From positions 496,001 to 560,000 of the forward strand of contig JADILM010000012.1 in the NCBI GenBank assembly GCA_016617785.1: a stretch of DNA of 64,000 nt, read 5' to 3'. The position numbers were made by a program, and so were the translations under genes. The DNA is from Sporobolomyces roseus (Eukaryota; Basidiomycota; Microbotryomycetes; Sporidiobolales; Sporidiobolaceae). Each line of letters begins with the position of its first letter. The first letter of the stretch is position 1. The notes under the pieces are model-generated. The model did no database searches. It saw nothing but the letters and a program-made list of their open reading frames with translations, and was not told the DNA's origin. Shown here one piece after another: positions 57,397-64,000 of the stretch.

Positions 57397-59867
57397 ATGC
57401 TTCGACTAGCTCGACCTCTCACTCTAGCTAGCCGCTCAGCTTTAGCTCAACGTGGATTAGCTACTGCAGCGGTTCAATCTGCTCCTCGACTAGCAACTCT
57501 CCCTCTCCAACGAACAGCATTCAGAGCTGGAGCATCATTCAATATGGGACAAAGTAAGAGGTGGGCAAGTACTATGGAACCTGTAGGTGAGTCACAAACT
57601 TGCTTCCATTCTGAGATATCGATTGAGAGTGAGGAAAAAGATAAAGAGAGATGATAAGAGCATCTTCGGATTGTCGGCGAGTAGTCAGGAATAGCTAGGG
57701 GATGGACTAGAGCTCTAGGAAAGGAATAGGGAGTGAATCCGCTTCGACCCGTTCGAGTCGGACGAGGGGCGGAGACTAATTTTCCCTCTCTTTCCTCTCT
57801 TCTACACTTCACTCCGCTCCAATCTTCCCACCTCAACTTACACACTTGCGAGGACAACTTATTGTAGCCATGTCTATCCCTAAAGAACAACGTATCAAAG
57901 TAGAGAATCCCATCGTCGAGGTGAATCTCCCTCCTCTTTCTCCACTCTTTCACTTTACAAGCTAAACTCCGATCCAACCCGTTCACGCATGGATAGATGG
58001 ATGGAGATGAAATGACTCGTATCATGTAAGCTCTCTCTCTTAACACCCTAGTCTCAGCATCTTTCCCCTTCTTTTCGGGTTCCGACTTTCCCGAGAGAAG
58101 TTAGACCGCGGCTAAATCCCGACCCTATTTCAATCTTTGAAATAGTTGGCACAAGATCAAGGCAGAGTTGATCTTACCCTTCTTGGATGTCGATATCAAG
58201 TATTATGATTTGGGATTGGAGTATCGAGATGAGACGGATGATAAAGTTACGGTAGACGCTGCTGAAGCAATCTTGAAGTATGGTGTAGGAGTAAAGGTAA
58301 GTCTCGACGGGCCAGTGCATCAGATCGTCAAGAGGTACTAATGCACCAAGCATCGATGCCCTACAGTGCGCTACTATCACTCCCGATGAAGCGCGAGTAG
58401 TCGAATTCAAACTCAAGAAAATGTGGAGAGTACGTCCTCCCTTTCCCTCTCCCTCTCTCGCTTCTTCCTTCTTACTAACACTCATCGTGTAGTCTCCTAA
58501 TGGTACCATCCGAAACATTTTGGGAGGAACAGTTTTCCGTGAACCCATCATTGTCGAAAAAGTACCGAAAGCAGTTCCAGGATGGACGAAACCTATCATC
58601 GTAGGAAGACACGCACATGGAGATCAATACAGAGCGACGGATCTCGTCGTGAAAGAAGCGGGGAAATTGGAATTGATCTTTACTCCGGATAATGGAGGAG
58701 AGAAGAATGTTCAGGAAATTTATCATTTCAAAGGTCCTGGAGTTGGGTTGGCTATGTATAACACTAAACAGGTACGTCGACGAGAATATCTGCGTGGGAG
58801 AGGTAGGGAAACTGACACTTTCAAGTGGTTCTTGTTGTTGTGTACAGTCAATTACAGATTTCGCTCAATCTTCGTTCAAGATGGCGATTGAAAAGAAACT
58901 TCCTCTCGTCCGTTCCGACACTACTCATCTTCTCTTCCTCCTCTCCTTCATCTCGAGCTCCTTTCACTAACTCGCTGCTCTTTCTTCGAATGAAAAATAG
59001 TATCTCTCAACCAAGAACACTATTCTGAAAGGTTACGACGGACAATGGAAAGATATTTTCCAAGAGATCTATGATTCACAATACGCCTCAGAATTTGAAA
59101 AATTGGGAATCTGGTACGAACATCGATTAATCGACGATGTAAGATCCTCTCTCTCTCTTTCCTTTTTACGAAGAGTTCGAGCTGATGATGAGGGGGACGA
59201 GTAGATGGTGGCTCAAATGATCAAGAGTAATGGAGGGTACATTATGGCTTTGAAGAATTACGATGGAGATGTTCAATCTGATATCGTCGCGTTCGTTTTC
59301 TTCTTTCCCTTTCCCCCTTCCCTAACCTCCTCAAACTAACCTCACTCACTCTCATTCCAATAGGCAAGGTTTCGGTTCACTCGGATTAATGTCTTCGGAA
59401 TTAGTAACTCCAGATGGTAAAATCATTGAATCTGAAGCTGCTCACGGTACCGTCACTCGTCATTACCGTGAACACCAAAAAGGGAATGAAACTTCTACGA
59501 ATTCGATCGCTTCAATTTTCGCTTGGACTAGAGGGTTGATCTTTATGGGTAAGAGGGATGGGAATGAGAGGTTGATCAAATTTGGGAAAGATTTGGAAGC
59601 TTGTTGTACGGAGGCTGTTGATATGGATGGTGTCATGACTAAGGATCTTGCTTTGAGTATTCATGGGAAAAAGTAAGTACTACTCTTCGCTTTCTTTTCG
59701 AACGTTATGAAGGGGATGGAAAGCTGATGGTTTTTGAGATTGGTTTTGGCGATTGGAAAACAAATAGTATGAAGAGGGAACATTATGTTACTACTGCTGG
59801 ATTCCTTGATCATATTCGGGAAGCACTCATCAAGAAGTTTACGAATGGTCAGAACAACAAGCTATAG
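57397..59867 (+). CDS. IDP1: NADP-dependent isocitrate dehydrogenase
   Basis: Oxidative decarboxylation of isocitrate to 2-oxoglutarate with NADPH production. Eleven exons by eye from 57397-57586 to 59768-59867. The first exon encodes a mitochondrial presequence ([20 protein letters not shown]). The second begins with an internal Met, [18 protein letters not shown], which would be a good start for a cytosolic form and is separated from exon 1 by a 281 bp intron, the longest in the gene. Core motifs: [73 protein letters not shown] and [13 protein letters not shown]. Ends at 59867. Dual localisation is inference. Confidence 0.93.
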
Positions 59868-60085
59868 GGAGGGATTTTACAAGAGCGAGGAAGAGAAGGG
59901 AAGGGGAAGAGTCGTCTACTGCTATCGTTCATAAATTCGTTTTCTCTCATTTGTAGTTTTCCAAACCAATGTCATAAGCTATATCATACTATGCTATCCT
60001 CTCGAGTGATCTTGTTGAGAGAAAGGATTGCGAAGCTGCTCCACCTCTTTTGCTCTTTCCCTCTTCCTAATCATTTTCAGTTTGA

Positions 60086-62456
60086 ATGGCTTCCCCTTCT
60101 ACTCTCTCGGATGATCTATTCGGTGATTCCTCAACGACTACTGCATCAAACACTCCCGCTGCCTCCCCTCCACCTCCTTCAGTCCCAGTCGCTTCCTCTT
60201 CCTCAACTTCATCAATTCCCCTTTCCCTTCCATCATTCGTTCCTCGAGCACTAAAGAAACGTCTCCCTCCTTCCAAACCATCACTCACTCAATCCCTCCC
60301 ACGTCCAATAACACCCGCATTAGTTCAGAAACGGGAGGAACGAGTGATTGATCCGAGAGAAATTCACAGGTTGGAAAGTTTACTAGTAGTAATAGAGAGC
60401 TCATTCTCGGACCATGGATTATCATTATATCGCTCATCAGGTCTACTCGATAAATTCAAGGGAGGAACAGAATGTGCGTGTCTCTCTCTCTCTCTCTTTT
60501 GCATCTATAAGATTCCGCTGATGTCGCCGAAAGGAATGCACAGGGATTCATCTGAGTACTGTACTGAGCCTACCACCGGTTAGAGCATTGACGGGGATCA
60601 TTGGGGATTTGAAGAAAGCTGTTGAATTGAGAACGAGTGAAATCATAAAAGTTCGTAAAACCTCCTTCTCTGTTCAGCGTAACTGATGGGCTCTTTTTAG
60701 CTGACCAGTGAGCTCTTATCGAACAGGTGGATGAGACGGGTTATCAAATTGGACGAAAAGAGATAACAGACCGGAGGAGCAAATGGGAGGAATTAGAAAA
60801 GATTGATCCTACAGAATGGGACGCTTGTTCAATCCATATCGTACGTTTTACTAATCTTTTCTGCTTGTATTCCACTCATTCATGACGAGCTAAATGCAGC
60901 GTTTCGAATAATGCACACAGGAGAACATTCCATTCAATCCATCAATCTCATCCATTTCCCCCTCCTCACCACCTACTTTCTCACTCCTCTCATTCCTTTC
61001 CCTCTCCCTCTCTACACCAGTTCAACGATTAGTTCTTCCACATCTATATGATCCTACCAATCCATCACTAGAAGAGGATGAGCAAGAAGAAGAAGAAGAA
61101 GGGGAGAATAGTCAATCTCAAGCTTTTATGAATAGTTTGAAAATTGGGAGTGAGGACGAAGGAAACAAGGCCGTAGGGTTACCGAAAGGTGGAGGGGGGT
61201 TCAGAGGGTTCGCGTTTGTGGTACTCGAGAATAGGGAGGAAGTGGAGAGGGTTCTGAGAGAGTGGGGAGAAGGTGATCGAGAGGAAGAATTGAAGGTGGG
61301 GGAAGAGGATACGGAGATGGGAGAAAGTGGGAACGAGGGGAAGGGGAAAGGGAAAGGGAAAGAAGTGACTTGTGAGGAGAAGGCTAGGAAAGGGGGAATG
61401 AAAGTAATGCGATAGTACGTTCTCACTCTCTCTCTCTCGTTCACTCCTCTTGGGAATTCGCTGACGATTTGTTCGTGCGGATAGCTCTCGATGGTTGGAG
61501 TTGAAGAAAGAGTATTTATCGTATCGTAAAACTCTTCGACATTTACTCTCTGCACAACAATCTGGAGAACTCGATCAACTTCGAAATCCCCCCGCTACAA
61601 AAGACGCTCCACCTCACCTTCAACAACAACAACAACAGCAACAATCCGCCTCGCTCGACCCTTCAAAACGTTCTAAACGAGCCTCTTCTCCCACTCACGA
61701 CCCACCTTCGAAACGTCCAAAACGAGCTTCCTCCCCTTCCCTCTCCACTGTACCTCGTCACACCCGACCCATTCGTACTCCCTCTCCTTTACCTTCTTCC
61801 GAACCCCTAGATCTCACTTCGGATCAAGCACTCCAAATCCAAGGTGCTTATCCTTTAGGTTGCGTATTGTGGGTTCGAAACGTTCATGAGAAGAGTAGTA
61901 AAACTAGTTTGAAAGCGTTGTTTGGGAAATTGTTGGATTCTTTACAGGAAGGGAGTGGGTTGGGAGTAGAGTTTGTAGATTATGAAAAAGGGTTGGAAAC
62001 TGTACGTTTCTCTCTCTCTCTCTCTCTCTCTCTCCTTTTTCTCTTGTTTTTCGATACTGATGTAAGATTTGTTGGGAGAGGAATCATCAGTGTTATATTC
62101 GATTCTCTTCTTCCTCCTTATCCAACCTTACTCACTCCCATCTCACCCAAACTCCAACTTACCACCTAACTCAAACTTCTCTCTCCCCCTCAGACTCGCT
62201 CACTCCAGAAGAATTACAAGAAGCACAGAAAGAGAGTAGGAGACCAATCGTGAGTGAGCCGTTGGATGGAGAGAGGGAGAGGAGTTATTGGGCGAGTTTA
62301 CCGGAGAGTACGAGGAAATCTGCGAGATTGGGAGCGGGAGGTGAGGTAGGGTTGGTCAAGATGCCGAGGGGTCAAGAGGAAGTGGGAGGTGGGGGAGCGG
62401 GAATGGGAAATGGTGGAGGAGGAGGAGGGAAGAGAAAGAAACCGAGTAAATTCTGA
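60086..62456 (+). CDS. LARP7/Pof8-like La-related protein
   Basis: Exons by eye: 60086-60473, 60544-60650, 60727-60840, 60921-61414, 61485-62001, then one or two more to 62456. La motif: LLVVIESSFSDHGLSLYRSSG, then WIHLSTVLSLPPVRALTG and VDETGYQIGRKEI. RRM1 opens with IHIENIPFNPS and closes with GFRGFAFVVLENREE. The C-terminal xRRM shows VLWVRNVHEKSSK, VEFVDYEKGLET, CYIRF and LDGERERSYWASL, the terminal helix typical of LARP7. Poly-Gln and Lys/Arg-rich linkers lie between. LARP7 proteins bind 7SK or, in fission yeast (Pof8), telomerase RNA. The splice joining CYIRF to SLTPEELQEA could not be resolved. Start at 60086 (MASPSTLSDDLFG). Confidence 0.75.
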
Positions 62457-62797
62457 ACGAAGAAAGAAGGCGGGAAGTTCGAATTGCTTTTCTCTCTCTA
62501 GGGATTGGCAATGGGAATGCGAGGCGAGCGAGTGTTCATCTAGTATTGCTTCTGAAGTCGGTGAATCGGAACTACGATGAACGAATGCGAGACCAAGGGT
62601 CGATCCTTCGCTCAATCCGATCTCTTGAGCAGTCAGTGAGTCATGATCGGGATGCCAATCTGTTCAGTATGGACAGTTCAGTATGGTCCATCGGTCTGCC
62701 TCTCTCGTTGAATCTGGAGAAAATCAATGAGAAAAAGGAAAATTGGCAAATTCGACTCTGACAAGCGCTACTACTTCTGTCGTTCCTTGATCCTCCT
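62457..62797. other. Intergenic between convergent LARP7-like gene and UBL-4
   Basis: About 340 bp; no gene. Near 62660-62690 a short repeat (gttcagtatggaca then gttcagtatggtcca) occurs. Confidence 0.4.
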
Positions 62798-63549
62798 TCA
62801 AGCCGAAGCTGCTACAGCGACGCCTTCTTCACTTTTGACAGCGGTCGTCTCGTCGACCCAGGGAGGATAGAGGCCACAGCCGCACGCACAACCTGAAAGT
62901 TTGAGGACAAGATGGAGAGTCGAACCGGTGTTGAGGTTGTAGTGACTCGCAGTGTGCGTATCACTCTCGAACCTTTCAATACAAATGTACGCAAGGTCTT
63001 CAGATGTCTATGCGACAAAAACGAGCGAAAAGTGATACTCACTGGGTTCCAGCGAAAATGAGACGTTGCTGGTCGGGAGGAATCCCTTCGGAGTCCTGAA
63101 TCATCGCTTTCATCTCGCCTACCTATATCCATCGCTCCAAGTCCTCGTCAGCTACTTGATTGAGATACCCACTTTGACCCGAACGCTAAATCCTCGCTTT
63201 CGGCAATAGAGAAAGACGACATTCTCTCCCTCCCTAAAGCGTGTAGCGTAAGCGTAGACCTACAGTAGTATCATCGGTGATCCTGAACTCTACCTGTGCG
63301 ATTCGCGGTGACAGGGAGAGGGTTGAGACGGTGCACAAGAACAAAAGTTGTCAGTCGGTTCAGTCAACCGATAGCAGCAAGCTGATCGGCAAGATAGCAG
63401 CAGCGTATGGATAGAATGAACGAGAGCTCACCGTTTTGCCAGTGAGAGTCTGATGGAAGGCGACAAGGAAAGAGTCAGTCGAATCAGCGAAAGATGACAA
63501 GGCGAACAAGGGAGAGACTTGCCTTCATATAGATAGGGAAGAGCTGCAT
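62798..63549 (-). CDS. UBL-4: ubiquitin-like protein with Cys-rich tail
   Basis: Exons encode [52 protein letters not shown], then [28 protein letters not shown], and the tail [13 protein letters not shown] ending VAVAASA at 62798. All frames join, about 108 residues. Closest to UBL-2 (same MQxFPIYxK start and VDETTAVKS tail). The ubiquitin C-terminus RLRGG has become KLSGC, so classical activation by an E1 at a GG end is excluded. The first intron appears to use a GC donor (AAG|GCAAGT). Function unknown. Confidence 0.8.
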
Positions 63550-63830
63550 AGTGATCAGACAGATGAGTAGAGGCGAGAACGGAGAAGTGAGGTAAATTGA
63601 GGTGAGAAGAGGAAAGAAGAAGAGCGAAATCTCCATTTTCAGCGAAATTTGAGAAAAGGTTTCGCAAAGATATCGAGAATCGGAGCAGTGTCGCGAACCA
63701 GTAGCCATGAAGAAGTGATATCTCTCTCTCTCTCTGGATGTCAACGAAATCAACGAGTAGAAAAGGAAAATCGACAAATTCAACAAATCTTCGACAAGCG
63801 TTACTATTCATTTCTCTCCTCTGATTCCGT

Positions 63831-64000
<170 letters not shown>

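Overview
The window is nuclear DNA of a fungus, very probably a basidiomycete (Pucciniomycotina, such as a Microbotryomycetes yeast, would fit). Nearly every gene is cut by many short introns of about 50-120 bp with GTRAGT donors and CTGAC/CTAAC branch sites. Leaders are pyrimidine-rich, and the gene set is fungal: ALG7, Sct1-type acyltransferase, MadBub kinase, LARP7-like protein. All gene models were spliced by eye from reading frame, splice signals and family conservation, so exon ends are approximate.

Layout. 1-7 kb: a mitochondrial 3-hydroxyacyl-CoA dehydrogenase (cut by the window edge), a 16-exon MFS sugar transporter and ALG7. 7-17 kb: an accessory block of two and a half direct repeats of a two-gene cassette. 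Each cassette is a small Cys/His zinc-finger gene (ZnF) facing away from a small secreted cysteine-rich protein gene (SSP), with a 1.7-2.4 kb intergenic region between the starts. 17-18 kb: the succinate dehydrogenase assembly factor SDHAF3/ACN9.

18.2-45.1 kb: a large inverted duplication. Arm A (about 18.23-26.37 kb) and arm B (about 37.75-45.07 kb) each carry, in mirror order, a LYR-motif gene, a branched-chain 2-oxoacid dehydrogenase E2 gene, an SSP, a ZnF and a small conserved gene of unknown function. The 11.4 kb spacer holds an F-box-like LRR gene, a membrane-anchored methyltransferase, a YIPF6-type Golgi protein and the checkpoint kinase MadBub (BUB1/MAD3). The arms have decayed reciprocally: for four of the five gene types one arm keeps an apparently working copy while the other is broken. 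E2 is open in both arms but has two lipoyl domains in arm A and one in arm B.

46-64 kb: an AT-hook protein, then a cluster of divergent ubiquitin-like genes next to RUB1/NEDD8. These proteins do not stop at, or cleave after, RLRGG. They end in RLRGC (or a variant) followed by a conserved cysteine-rich tail, ACGCG-[LM]YPPW. Two copies lie on the + strand at 47.9-50.2 kb and two on the - strand at 62.8-64 kb. Between them are RUB1, a 5'-truncated LINE with reverse transcriptase and RNase H, a glycerol-3-phosphate acyltransferase, NADP-isocitrate dehydrogenase and a LARP7-like protein.

The strongest candidates for undescribed biology are (i) the divergent ZnF/SSP cassettes, (ii) the reciprocal decay of the inverted-duplication arms and (iii) the cysteine-tailed ubiquitin-like family. 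I found no CRISPR array, rRNA or tRNA gene that I could support.
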